From Dyella sp. 2HG41-7 (lineage in GTDB: Bacteria > Pseudomonadota > Gammaproteobacteria > Xanthomonadales > Rhodanobacteraceae): a stretch of 64,000 nucleotides of DNA. The notes under the pieces are model-generated. The model worked only from the letters and a program-made list of their open reading frames with translations. It did not search any database and was not told the origin of the DNA. The translations under genes were made by a program, and so were the position numbers. Shown one piece after another: positions 55,469 through 63,919 of the stretch (the stretch's first letter is position 1; the number at the start of each line of letters is the position of its first letter). The stretch lies in NCBI RefSeq assembly GCF_021390675.1, contig NZ_JAJEJV010000004.1, positions 2,418,001 to 2,482,000 of the forward strand. The letters are read 5' to 3'.

Positions 55469-55676
55469 CACATCGCTCTTTGATGAGTTCTTTTCGAAGT
55501 CTACGAGAGGCTGGCGGGAATCGCATGGAGATTCCATCAGATAAGTGCGTGTTGTCCAGATGCGCCTTCAGGCCATCCTGAAGCATTCTCAGCTCCCAGG
55601 CGCGACGCCTCGACACCGCACCACGATGACGAGTGCAGTCCACCCTTTTACAAACGTTGCAGGCAGCCGACCGGCT

Positions 55677-56750
55677 CTAGCGAGACGGCGCAGTCAAAGC
55701 GAACTCGGTCGACTGAGATTCTGCCGCTGGCGAATCGTCGCTGCCTTCCAGCAACCGGCGGTAACTGGCGTGGTCTGTTTGATCCCAGGCGACGCTCTCG
55801 GCCGACCTGATATCACCGACGTTAAGCACCGTACCCAGGCCTGCGTAAAGGTAGTGCTCGCCGAATGCCTGTTTTAGCGCCGCGAAGGTTGGCTCGCCGG
55901 TGCAATGTCCCGGCGCAATCCATTCGACGTGGTACGTGTCGTGCAGCGTCGTGACGATGCGCGCGATGTCGGGGTCGGTTGCCGCCAGCAGATGGAAGCC
56001 GCCAGCGATAACGTGGATGCGCGGATTGATCCTGGCCGCTTCGGCGACGATGTTTTCGATACCTGGATGTGCACAACCAACGATCAGGATTAATCCTTTC
56101 GGAGTATTGATCGCCAACGACAATTCCTTGAGCTCGCGTGTTTTCGGCGCATCGGAAACCTGGGCGATCAACGTGATGCCCGGCAATATTTCGGTGGACT
56201 TGTCGATCAGCTCGATATTAGCGCCAGCCCAAGCCTTGCCAAACCGAATTATTGCCGGCGGATTGCCGCCGAAGTAACGCATCTCAGCGGGCAGCTTGTC
56301 GTCCTTTCGATACGACCTGCTCGGCAGGTCGTACCCGAACACACCACCAAACTCCTCCGGCGCGTAGATTTTCACCTTTGGATTGACGCTCAGCAGATAG
56401 CTCATGCCACCGATGTGGTCACCATGACGATGGGACATCACTACGAAGTCGAGCTTCGACAAGTCGACGCCGGCCGCCTTGGCATTGTGGGCAAGGATGT
56501 CCGAATCATCACCGGTATCGAACAAAATCCGCTTGCCGGAAATTTCAATGAGCGCCGAGTAACCCCAATCCTTTTGGAATGAAGCCTCTTTGCCAAAGGC
56601 GTCATAGAGAATGGTGATCCGTGCTGCCGACGAAGACGGCGCGGAGCTTTTCAATCCTTCAGCAGCGATAGCACTTGCGCTGACCCACAGAACAAGGATC
56701 GCTGCAAGCGACACGGTCCAGCCTATGAACTTCACCGCGATCTGGCGCAT
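55677..56750 (-). CDS. exported MBL-fold metallo-hydrolase
   Basis: A 357-residue protein with an N-terminal signal/anchor (FIGWTVSLAAILVLWVSASA). The metal motif VVMSHRHGDHIGGMSYLLS (HxHxDH) is intact; GCAHPGIENIV, HVIAGGFHLL and WIAPGHCTGEPTF supply the later ligands, as in the 7,8-dihydropterin-6-methyl-4-(beta-D-ribofuranosyl)-aminobenzene-5'-phosphate synthase-like branch. A strong AAAGGAGAGG site precedes ATG 56750. The product is probably periplasmic. Substrate is unknown. Confidence 0.9.
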   Translation of the reverse strand: MRQIAVKFIGWTVSLAAILVLWVSASAIAAEGLKSSAPSSSAARITILYDAFGKEASFQKDWGYSALIEISGKRILFDTGDDSDILAHNAKAAGVDLSKLDFVVMSHRHGDHIGGMSYLLSVNPKVKIYAPEEFGGVFGYDLPSRSYRKDDKLPAEMRYFGGNPPAIIRFGKAWAGANIELIDKSTEILPGITLIAQVSDAPKTRELKELSLAINTPKGLILIVGCAHPGIENIVAEAARINPRIHVIAGGFHLLAATDPDIARIVTTLHDTYHVEWIAPGHCTGEPTFAALKQAFGEHYLYAGLGTVLNVGDIRSAESVAWDQTDHASYRRLLEGSDDSPAAESQSTEFALTAPSR

Positions 56751-57232
56751 CGCCCTCTCCTTTCGAAAGTGCCGGTCTCTGGCGAGCGATACGCCATAAA
56801 AGCACTTGCGCAAAGCCTGTGCAAGGGGCGGTATAAACGGCTAATAGCTTCAGGCGTCACGTGGGGAAAACGCCGGTCAAAGATCATGCCAAACGCGTCA
56901 AAATTGATTTGATGTTCCACCCGTTCCATTTATTTAGGTGTTCTGGAAATAGGCTTGATGGTGTGGAATGACTGCGATGCCATTGATATCCGACGCAGAA
57001 GAAAACGTCTTGCCGTGAATGAGCAACGTTAGTGCGGCTTATGACAGCTCTACGAAAGTCGATTTCATGCGATGTAACAAGAGTGATACAGCTGCGAGGG
57101 ACATTAATTGAAGAACATCCCATTCAGGACTAGCATCCAGGAGCCCCTGTGCGACAACGCATTCACATAGGATCGGGGGCGGCATCTCGTTAGCGAATTC
57201 ATATTCTTCTCTAACAATCCGGAGGGCGGGTC
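56751..57232. other. 482-base divergent intergenic region
   Basis: It lies between the MBL gene (minus) and the SnoaL-like gene (plus). I see no gene. The minus-strand promoter is described separately (56796-56824). The plus-strand promoter is not clear; the leader ends in a strong GGAGGGCGGG site at 57222-57231. AT content rises at 56890-56960, without a recognisable repeat. Confidence 0.55.
56796..56824 (-). promoter_or_regulatory. candidate promoter of the MBL hydrolase
   Basis: On the minus strand TTGCAC (plus 56819-56824), a 17-base spacer and TTTTAT (plus 56796-56801) match four or more positions of each sigma-70 hexamer. It is 46 bases before ATG 56750, giving a short leader. An imperfect dyad, TTGCGC/GTGCAA, covers the -35 region. 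Confidence 0.4.
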
Positions 57233-57742
57233 ATGCGTACCAAAGTATTGAGTATCGGGCCTGGATTCCTTGGATTGTTTTTTCTACTCCTAACGGCGAT
57301 AGCTGCGGCGGCGGACACTGGAAAGGACAGTTCTGCGGATATTTTGGCCGTAAGGAATGTCGAAATCGCCTTCCATCAAGCAGGCAGTTGGCTGCCCAAG
57401 CCCGACCTTGACTCAATGATGGGTCTGTACGCAGACGATGCGGTGCTGACGGACACTGCACATGGAAACAAGACCTATGCAGGCAAGGATCAGGTGCGCG
57501 CCTATTTCGCGAATGTCGCCGCGCCTTTTCAGCCAAACAATCATTGGATCGGTTATACGCCGGCCATGCGGATCAAAGCCGCTGTCGACGGCGACAAAGC
57601 TACGCTCTACTTCGAATGCCTGTGGATGGACATCGACAAGAATGCCATCGGCTCTCACTCATTTTCCGATATGACGTTAGAGCGCATGGGAGACAAGTGG
57701 CTGATCAAGACGATCAAAGTCGGCAAGGTAAACAAGCTCTAA
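57233..57742 (+). CDS. exported SnoaL/NTF2-like (DUF4440-type) protein
   Basis: A 169-residue exported protein. The signal peptide (FLGLFFLLLTAIAAAA) is followed by an NTF2-like fold: a helix with LDSMMGLYADDAVLTDTAHG, then YAGKDQVRAYFANVA, an IKAAVDGDKATLYFECLW strand and SHSFSDMTLERMGDKWLI, IKTIKVGKV. This is the SgcJ/EcaC or DUF4440 type of small enzyme or ligand-binding protein; activity is not predictable. The ribosome site (GGAGG) is strong. Confidence 0.85.
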   Translation: MRTKVLSIGPGFLGLFFLLLTAIAAAADTGKDSSADILAVRNVEIAFHQAGSWLPKPDLDSMMGLYADDAVLTDTAHGNKTYAGKDQVRAYFANVAAPFQPNNHWIGYTPAMRIKAAVDGDKATLYFECLWMDIDKNAIGSHSFSDMTLERMGDKWLIKTIKVGKVNKL

Positions 57743-57892
57743 GTCGCTTACCGGCTCGTAATGTGACGATCCGAATGACGAAGATACGTGTGTAACGTCT
57801 ACACGCGAACGACCCACCCCAGTCGCTCGCAGTGACTAACAAAAAGCCGCACCGAATGTAGCGAACCGTTGGCAGACTTCCAAGGAGGATTC

Positions 57893-60034
57893 ATGTACAC
57901 CGTTCATCGCAGCATTTTTGTCGCCCTTGCACTGACCGTCGCATCGGCGGCATGGGCCGATACACCTGGTTCCGGCACCGCAACGTTGCCACCCGTGCAC
58001 AAGGTGGATGTGGTCGATCACGATTTCGGCCTTGTCATACCCGACCCTTACCGCTGGATGGAAGGCGAGAACAACGCCGAGTTCAATGCGTGGTTGAAAG
58101 CGCAGGGTGATGCCTCGCGCGCGAAGCTCGATGCGCTGCCGACGCTGGCCGACTGGCGCAAGCATCTCGCTGCAGCCGCATCGGCGACGACGCTGCACCG
58201 CAACCACGTGCTGGTCGGCAAGCGCCTGTTCTTTCTGCGCGCGCCATCCGGTAAGGAAGGTATTTTGATGGTGCGCGACGCCGATGGCCGCGAGCGCACG
58301 CTGTTCGACCCGAACACGATCAAGGGCGGCGCCAGCATCGGCAGTTATACGGTCTCGGACAAGGGTGACAAGGTCGGCGTCACGGTGGGGCTGGCCGGTA
58401 ACGAGATTGGCGAATTGGCGGTTGTCGACGTCGCCACAGGCAAGCGTATGACGGATACGCTCAAGCCCGTCTGGGACGAATTCGCGGCGAACTGGCTGCC
58501 CGATGGCAGCGGTTTTTTCTATACCCGTATGCGTGACGTCAAACCCGGCGACACAGATCCGCTGCAAGGCATGAGCGCGTGGCTGCACAAACTGGGTCAA
58601 CCGCAGTCCGCCGACAAATTGCTTGCTCGCGCCGGCGCGGACGACGTGTTGAAAATCGCCGCGAACGATTTCCCGGCAGTCGGCGCGACACCCGGGAGCG
58701 ATTGGGCCATTTTGGTCAAGGGCGGCGCGCGTGCGGCTCTAAGCCTGTGCGTCGCGCCGCTTGCCGATGCCATCGCCTCGCACGCGACATGGCGCTGCAT
58801 CGTCAACAACGACGACAACGTGCAAGATCTGGCGCTGCACGCGAATACGCTATACCTGCTCTCGGCAAAGAACGCGCCCAACCGTCGCATCGTGGCCTTG
58901 GATTTGCGCGATGCGAAAGCGACCATGGCCTCAGCCAAGGTCGTGGTTCCTGAGCGCAGCGATTCCGTATTGACCGGACTTGCCGTTGCCCGCGATGGGT
59001 TATACGTGAAATCGATGCATCACGGCCTGGATCATGTCCAGCGCATGGACTACGCCTCCGGCGCGCTTGCATCCGTCGTGATGCCGGGCGAAGGAACGAT
59101 CAGTCTGATGAACACCGATCCGCGTCAAGACGGCGCGCTGTTGTCGCTGGAAAGTTGGACGGCGCCGATGAAGGTCTACCGCTACGACGGCCACGCCCTG
59201 GTGGACACGGGCCTTGGCACGCTGGGCGCGCCAGCGTATCCCGACCTTGTCGCCGAGGAAATCGAGGCGACCAGCGCCGACGGCACCAAGGTGCCGCTAA
59301 GCGTGATTCATCGGCGCGATCTTGCGTTGGATGGCCATGCACGCGCCATCGTCCGCGGTTACGGCGGCTACGGCATCAGCATGCAAGCGGCTTTCTCGCC
59401 CATGATCTTGGAGTGGGCGCAGGCGAATAACGTCGTCGCGATCTGCCACGTCCGTGGCGGCGGGGAGAACGGTGACGCCTGGCGACTTGGCGGCACTGGG
59501 CCGAACAAACAGCGCGGCGTCGAAGATTTCACCGCCTGTGCCAAGGAACTTGCCAAGCGCGGCTATAGCAGCGCCTCGCGCACGGGCGGTTTCAGCGGAA
59601 GCATGGGCGGCATCCTTGCTGGTGGCGCCTACACGTCTGCGCCGGAATCCTGGGGTGCGATGGCCGTACAGTCCGGCATCTTCAATCCCGTGCGTCTGCT
59701 CGCGGCGAAGAACGGCGCCAACCAGATCGCCGAGATGGGCGATCCACGCACCGCCACCGGCATGAAGCAATTGCTGGCGATGGATCCTTACCAGCACGTG
59801 CGCGATGGTGTGACGTACCCGCCGCTTTTGCTAATCACCGGTGCGGTGGATCAGCGCGTGGCGCCGTGGAACAGCGGCAAGTTCGGCGCACAAGTGATGA
59901 CGGCTTCGCCGCACACGCCGGTGTGGTTTCGCACGCAGGAAGCATTCGGCCACTTCGCCACCAACATGAATTCGGCCGCGCTTGAAGTAGCCGACATCTA
60001 TGCGTTTTTCGATGACCAATTGCAGGGCCATTGA
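57893..60034 (+). CDS. prolyl oligopeptidase-family serine peptidase, exported
   Basis: A 713-residue S9 peptidase with a signal peptide (IFVALALTVASAAWA). An N-terminal beta-propeller (about residues 40-430; for example YRWMEGENNAEFNAWLKAQ) caps the alpha/beta-hydrolase domain. Ser570 in FSGSMGGILAG is the nucleophile; the acid lies in ITGAVDQRVAPW and the His in EAFGHFA. It would cut short proline-containing peptides in the periplasm. ATG 57893 follows AAGGAGG at ideal spacing. It is monocistronic, with a strong hairpin after the stop. Confidence 0.93.
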   Translation: MYTVHRSIFVALALTVASAAWADTPGSGTATLPPVHKVDVVDHDFGLVIPDPYRWMEGENNAEFNAWLKAQGDASRAKLDALPTLADWRKHLAAAASATTLHRNHVLVGKRLFFLRAPSGKEGILMVRDADGRERTLFDPNTIKGGASIGSYTVSDKGDKVGVTVGLAGNEIGELAVVDVATGKRMTDTLKPVWDEFAANWLPDGSGFFYTRMRDVKPGDTDPLQGMSAWLHKLGQPQSADKLLARAGADDVLKIAANDFPAVGATPGSDWAILVKGGARAALSLCVAPLADAIASHATWRCIVNNDDNVQDLALHANTLYLLSAKNAPNRRIVALDLRDAKATMASAKVVVPERSDSVLTGLAVARDGLYVKSMHHGLDHVQRMDYASGALASVVMPGEGTISLMNTDPRQDGALLSLESWTAPMKVYRYDGHALVDTGLGTLGAPAYPDLVAEEIEATSADGTKVPLSVIHRRDLALDGHARAIVRGYGGYGISMQAAFSPMILEWAQANNVVAICHVRGGGENGDAWRLGGTGPNKQRGVEDFTACAKELAKRGYSSASRTGGFSGSMGGILAGGAYTSAPESWGAMAVQSGIFNPVRLLAAKNGANQIAEMGDPRTATGMKQLLAMDPYQHVRDGVTYPPLLLITGAVDQRVAPWNSGKFGAQVMTASPHTPVWFRTQEAFGHFATNMNSAALEVADIYAFFDDQLQGH

Positions 60035-60086
60035 ATCAGTCGGGACGGCGCCGAAATGAATGCTTCGGCATCGTCGGCGCCGCGCT

Positions 60087-60117
60087 GGTGGTGGCGGTAG
60101 CGATATCCGCCACCACC
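60087..60117. other. 11-bp hairpin downstream of the peptidase gene
   Basis: GGTGGTGGCGG (60087-60097), loop TAGCGATAT, CCGCCACCACC (60107-60117). It lies 53 bases after the peptidase stop. There is no T-run, so it may protect the 3' end or need Rho. Just upstream GGCGCCG/CGGCGCC repeats (60047-60081) can form a further imperfect stem. Confidence 0.6.
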
Positions 60118-60206
60118 GCAAGCGCCTGACGTAGATCACCGTGCATGCGCCGCGAGCATAACCTTGACGTGCTCTTAGGTGACGCCTTTGAACACTTCGC
60201 AGACCC

Positions 60207-61091
60207 CTAACCTTTTGCCTTCGATGCAGCGCCGAGAAAGCGTTCGACGATCTCCGGCAGCATCGGATCGACGGCGAGCGTGTAATGGGTGGCGTTCGGC
60301 ACGATCGCGAGCGCGTTTGCGGGCCGCAGTGAGCCATCGAGCCCGGCATCACGCTGCCCTCCTCCCAACGCTTTCCAGAACTCGACGATGTGTTCGGGTC
60401 GAATGGCGTCAGCGTCGGCAAAGACCAGCAGCGTGCGTGCATGAAGCTTGGCAACGTCAGCGCTCCAATCGAAGGGACGTTTAGTCAGATCACCGACTTT
60501 CCTGAAGAGGTTGACCCAGTCGACATTGGGATAGGTCTTTCCTAATGGTGAATCCTTGACGCTAGCGCCGAGCGTTGCAGCGTTGGCCTCCAACTGTTTG
60601 AAGGCCTCCACACCTTCGGGATAAAAGCCGTCCTGCCGCATTGTCGCGGACGCAAGCACAAGCCGGTCGACCGCATCCGGATGGCGGATAGCAGTCTGCA
60701 GCGCGACGCTGGCGCCCAGCGAGTAACCCATGACGTCGGCTTTGCCGACGTTGAGATGGCCGATCAGAGCGGCAATGTCGTCGCCCATCGTTTCACTGCG
60801 CAGTGGCCTGTCCGTATCTGGCGTGCGCCCATGTGCCTGGAGATGGACGGCGATCACTTGCCGGCGCTTTGCGAGCTTAGGGAGATTGCTCCCGAAGCTG
60901 TCGGGGTCGATGCCACCGTGGAGAAGAATGAGCGGCTTGCCGGAGCCGTGCACGCTGTAAAAGAGATGCTGGCCGTTGACGTCGGCATAGTGCTCGTTCG
61001 AAACGGCGAGAGTCTTTTTGGCTTGGACGGGAAGAACCGCGGTCAACACCGCAGTTGCCATTGCAGTCTTCAGGAAATCGCGTCTGAGCAT
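60207..61091 (-). CDS. alpha/beta hydrolase with Tat-like signal
   Basis: A 294-residue exported hydrolase. LRRDFLKTAMATAVLTAVLP is a twin-arginine-like signal. LILLHGGIDPDSFGSN supplies the oxyanion region, VMGYSLGASVALQT the nucleophile Ser, VFADADAIRPEH the acid and the His lies in ATHYTLAV. It belongs to the broad esterase/hydrolase group. ATG 61091 has AGGA close upstream; an in-frame start 60 bases earlier (61151) is less likely. It is downstream of the ArsR-SRPBCC unit but separated by 90 bases. Confidence 0.85.
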   Translation of the reverse strand: MLRRDFLKTAMATAVLTAVLPVQAKKTLAVSNEHYADVNGQHLFYSVHGSGKPLILLHGGIDPDSFGSNLPKLAKRRQVIAVHLQAHGRTPDTDRPLRSETMGDDIAALIGHLNVGKADVMGYSLGASVALQTAIRHPDAVDRLVLASATMRQDGFYPEGVEAFKQLEANAATLGASVKDSPLGKTYPNVDWVNLFRKVGDLTKRPFDWSADVAKLHARTLLVFADADAIRPEHIVEFWKALGGGQRDAGLDGSLRPANALAIVPNATHYTLAVDPMLPEIVERFLGAASKAKG

Positions 61092-61181
61092 ATCGTCCTC
61101 ACGTGGCGTCGAACTCGTTAGCGCGGTGGCGATCGTGTGTTGAATCGTCATCCCTTCTTTATGCAGGTGACCACCGTGTGG

Positions 61182-61682
61182 TCATGATCCGCCAGCGAGC
61201 AACTCATCCAGCTGCGCGAACTGTTCGGGCAGGCCTTCCGCCGAACCGGCAAGAGCTTCGTCGCGGGCCGCTTTTGTAGGATAAAGTTCGTGCAAGGTGA
61301 CCAGCGTCTTGCCGTCTTTTTCTTCGAACGTCACCGTGGTCACGGCGCCCTGATCGCTTTCTTCGTTCATCCATACAAGGCGCTTGTGCGGCGTTACTTC
61401 TTTGTACGTACCGAAGAACGCCATCGGTTGATCGAAGTCCGGATGGCTGAACACAAGGCGATACATACCCCCGGTGCGAATATCCATGTCGCACGAAATC
61501 AGCGACATGCCCACCGATTTGGGAACCCACCAACGCTTGAACAATTCGGGTTTGCTCCACGCTTCGAAGACGATGTGCGCGGGGGCATCGAACATTCGCG
61601 TCACGACGAGTTCGAGGTCGGACCTGCGCTCCACGACGGTGCGATTCATGGCGGCGGCACTATCTTTTTTTGCGTTGGGCAT
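61182..61682 (-). CDS. SRPBCC (AHSA1-like) domain protein
   Basis: A 166-residue protein. DLELVVTRMFDAPAHIVFEA, WSKPELFKRWWVPKSVGM, GMYRLVFSHPDFDQPMAFFG, TYKEVTPHKRLVWMNE and VTFEEKDGKTLVTLHELYPT form the START-like cavity of the AHSA1 group. It overlaps the ArsR stop by 23 bases, and AAGGAGA precedes its ATG 61682, so it is translated from the arsR transcript. ArsR-SRPBCC pairs are common and presumably sense and bind the same hydrophobic ligand. Confidence 0.93.
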   Translation of the reverse strand: MPNAKKDSAAAMNRTVVERRSDLELVVTRMFDAPAHIVFEAWSKPELFKRWWVPKSVGMSLISCDMDIRTGGMYRLVFSHPDFDQPMAFFGTYKEVTPHKRLVWMNEESDQGAVTTVTFEEKDGKTLVTLHELYPTKAARDEALAGSAEGLPEQFAQLDELLAGGS

Positions 61683-62022
61683 TTGTCTTCTCCTTGCGTT
61701 TCAATTGCTCGACAAGTTTGTCCAACTCATCGAAGCGTGCGCTCCAGAGTTGGCGGTGCTGCTCGATCCAGGCGGCCTCTTCTTCTAGTCGGCGCTGCCC
61801 GAGCTTGCACGTTCGAACGCGCCCCACCTTCTCCGTGATCACGAGCCCCGCCTCCTCCAAGACGCTGACGTGCTTCTTCATGCCCGTAAGGGTCATGCGA
61901 AACCGTTGGGCAAGGTCCGTGATCGAAGCGTCTGAGTCCCCAAGCTGCTCCAACACGCCACGCCGGGTGACATCGGAGAGCGCGGCGAACGTTGCATCGA
62001 GGCGGGCTTGATAGTGAACCAT
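61660..62022 (-). CDS. ArsR-family regulator (partner of SRPBCC protein)
   Basis: A 120-residue winged-helix repressor. VHYQARLDATFAALSDVTRR is the usual N-terminus of the ArsR-SRPBCC pairs, ASITDLAQRFRMTLTGMKKH is the HTH, and VSVLEEAGLVITEKVGRVRT the wing. No metal-binding Cys pattern. The start ATG 62022 lies within a 24-bp perfect palindrome and 7 bases after a -10 box, so the transcript is probably leaderless. It overlaps the next gene by 23 bases. Confidence 0.94.
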   Translation of the reverse strand: MVHYQARLDATFAALSDVTRRGVLEQLGDSDASITDLAQRFRMTLTGMKKHVSVLEEAGLVITEKVGRVRTCKLGQRRLEEEAAWIEQHRQLWSARFDELDKLVEQLKRKEKTNAQRKKR

Positions 62023-62058
62023 ATGGTTCACTATAAAACTCGCATGAGGGATTTGCAA
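62011..62058 (-). promoter_or_regulatory. leaderless promoter and perfect operator of the ArsR gene
   Basis: A perfect 24-bp palindrome, ATAGTGAACCAT and its complement ATGGTTCACTAT, occupies 62011-62034 and contains the start codon. On the minus strand TTGCAA (62053-62058), 17 bases, TATAGT (plus 62030-62035) form a good sigma-70 promoter. The A of ATG is 8 bases after the -10 box, the usual position of a transcription start. No ribosome site could fit, so the mRNA is probably leaderless. A bound repressor would cover the -10 box, start site and start codon. Confidence 0.75.
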
Positions 62059-62270
62059 CCAGATGGCGCCACGGGCGCAAATCGCACGCAGCTCCGCTAC
62101 CGCTTTGAACTCAAACTGCGCATGCCGAGCGAGGGTAAAGTTCCGACCCATAACTTTGTGGAAGCCGGATCAAGAGGCCGGATGACCCCTCTGCCAACGG
62201 GATACAGGCTAGATAAAAGCAGGCGCTTATTTTCGAAACACGAAACTTTCTCGAAAGCGCGCTTAACTTG

Positions 62271-62699
62271 TCAGGCGCGCGTGTGGTCAACCCCATATCG
62301 CATCGCATCGACGAGAACATCAACGTCTATATTTTTTAGCGCGCGGAATTTGATGCAATATCCTGTAACGCTTGCTTGGCCGATCTTTTTTCCATATTTC
62401 TCGGCCAAGTATTTTTTGTCTTTTATGCCCATAACGTAGACGGATATGCCTGTTGTGTTTGCGCTCAAGCCGATCTGATAGAACTCCCTGCTTTGCCCGT
62501 CGGCATACTTTATAGTCCGCGCCCCATAACCGATGTTCGGATTGGAAACCACCTTGCCGGTTTCATCGCGGCCATCGAGAAACCATAATTTGCAGTCCGG
62601 CATGATTCCAAGAATGACGCCGTGAAGCTCTTGCATGTCACTACGCTTTGGCTCTGCCTGAGCCGCGATATAGTTCTTGATTTGGCTCTGCACGTTCAT
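62271..62699 (-). CDS. DUF1801-like protein
   Basis: A 142-residue cytosolic protein. IKNYIAAQAEPKRSDMQELH at the N-terminus and LHGVILGIMPDCKLWFLDGR, VSNPNIGYGARTIKYADG, FYQIGLSANTTGISVYVMGI and GYCIKFRALKNIDVDVLVDA recall the DUF1801/YdhG fold, whose members resemble frataxin-like or small ligand-binding domains. ATG 62699 (MNVQSQIKNY) is chosen; the frame continues 15 codons upstream without support. Function unknown. Confidence 0.8.
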   Translation of the reverse strand: MNVQSQIKNYIAAQAEPKRSDMQELHGVILGIMPDCKLWFLDGRDETGKVVSNPNIGYGARTIKYADGQSREFYQIGLSANTTGISVYVMGIKDKKYLAEKYGKKIGQASVTGYCIKFRALKNIDVDVLVDAMRYGVDHTRA

Positions 62700-63160
62700 A
62701 TGAAAATCCCTGCCTGGTGGCCACTTAGCCAATCCTACGCCCAATAATCAGCCTTAATCACCCCAATTAATTATTGAAGTTTCGCACTAAACGCAGCGCA
62801 GCCTTGCGCTATTTGTGTATCCATACTATCGCCACCGTGCCACGCCTATCCGCGCTCGTAACACGTACTGCGCGTGAAGGGCGCGTCGATCCAAACAAAT
62901 ACGTATTCCCGTCGATTCGCAGGGATCCAAATCGGCTCGAACTTCGTGCCTTATTTTGAGCTGCGATGCGAGACACAAGGCATTCGCCAATCTGACGAAG
63001 CCGCATTGGATCTTCGCAATGGCTTCGGTCGCCCTTCCGTTTTACGGTGTGCGATTTGAACACGCCATCTGCGCGCGTTCAGCGAGTTCCGTGCGACACG
63101 CGCCATTCGCTCCAATAAGAAAGCATCTCCCTTTTAAACCCCTTTCCTTGGAGACTCGAC
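62700..63160. other. 461-base divergent intergenic region
   Basis: It separates the DUF1801-like gene (minus) from the exported protein (plus). Short frames exist on both strands but lack ribosome sites, signal peptides or recognisable sequence, and I do not call them. The plus-strand leader ends in CCTTGGAGACTCGAC, a good ribosome site for 63161. AT-rich sequence (62755-62780) may hold the minus-strand promoter. Confidence 0.55.
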
Positions 63161-63766
63161 ATGAAACTAACTCGGTACGCGATTCCCTTGGCAATGGCGC
63201 TTTCACTCGCCGCCGTCGCCGCACCTGTTTCCGCGGCGCATATCGTCACGACGTTTGCCGGCAATACGACCGTCGCGTTGTCGTCTACCCTGCTGTCCGC
63301 CTTGCAAACATTGCACGTCAGCGCGAGCCCTGAATTCCCAGCGTCGCTCAGTGGCAGCACAGCGCGCTTTCCGATTCCAAATGGCCAGATCGACCTCGCC
63401 AATGCTCACGGGGAAATCGACCACGGAGGCGGCCTGAACCTGACGGCCGGCAAGACGACCGTGACGCTTTCGGAATTTGTGATCGACACCATCGGAGCGC
63501 AGCCTGTCCTGACCGGACTTGTGCTGGCGAACGGTAACCTCGTCGGCCGGGTCCCGCTTTTCAATATTGCGCTGACCGAGGGACCGCAAGTGCAGTTCGG
63601 CGGCTACGTGGGTCGCCTTTCCATTCATGGCGCGAACTTGACGCTGACCGCACAAGCGGCGGCAGCGTTGAACCACGCTTTTAATGTGTCCGCCTTCGCC
63701 GCGGGAATTCCTATCGGCACCGCGTCGGTCGATGCGGATATCTATAACCCCACCATTTTTAGATAG
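63161..63766 (+). CDS. exported beta-rich protein, weakly HtaA-like
   Basis: A 201-residue exported protein. The signal peptide (IPLAMALSLAAVAAPVSA, cleavage after AHI region) is followed by a low-charge, Thr/Leu/Gly-rich beta domain: TTVALSSTLLSALQTLHVSA, RFPIPNGQIDLANAHGEIDH, GGLNLTAGKTTVTLSEFVID and LTGLVLANGNLVGRVPLF. The GEIDHGGGL pattern resembles HtaA-type surface domains, but the similarity is weak and I do not assign heme binding. A terminator follows the stop. Confidence 0.6.
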   Translation: MKLTRYAIPLAMALSLAAVAAPVSAAHIVTTFAGNTTVALSSTLLSALQTLHVSASPEFPASLSGSTARFPIPNGQIDLANAHGEIDHGGGLNLTAGKTTVTLSEFVIDTIGAQPVLTGLVLANGNLVGRVPLFNIALTEGPQVQFGGYVGRLSIHGANLTLTAQAAAALNHAFNVSAFAAGIPIGTASVDADIYNPTIFR

Positions 63767-63795
63767 ACCTGGGAAATCCGTTCTCCCCTAGGGAC

Positions 63796-63872
63796 GTCGC
63801 GATCGCGCCCTCCCGCCGGATCGCGACAATCTCCCTGCCGCCTCCTGCCATCGTCAGGAGGCGGTTCTTTTC
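63796..63872 (+). terminator. terminator region with two hairpins
   Basis: The first hairpin is GTCGCGATC (63796-63804) with GATCGCGAC (63819-63827). The second is CCGCCTCCTG (63838-63847), loop CCATCGT, CAGGAGGCGG (63855-63864), followed by TTCTTTT. The second is a standard intrinsic terminator for the exported protein gene at 63161. Confidence 0.8.
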
Positions 63873-63919
63873 GCCAGGCCCACTGAAGCCCATCCAGACG
63901 AGCCGCCGGATGCGGAACG

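Noticed and set aside
62809-63063. Minus-strand 84-residue frame in the divergent gap
   Set aside because: No ribosome site, no recognised sequence, and it lies in a promoter region between divergent genes.
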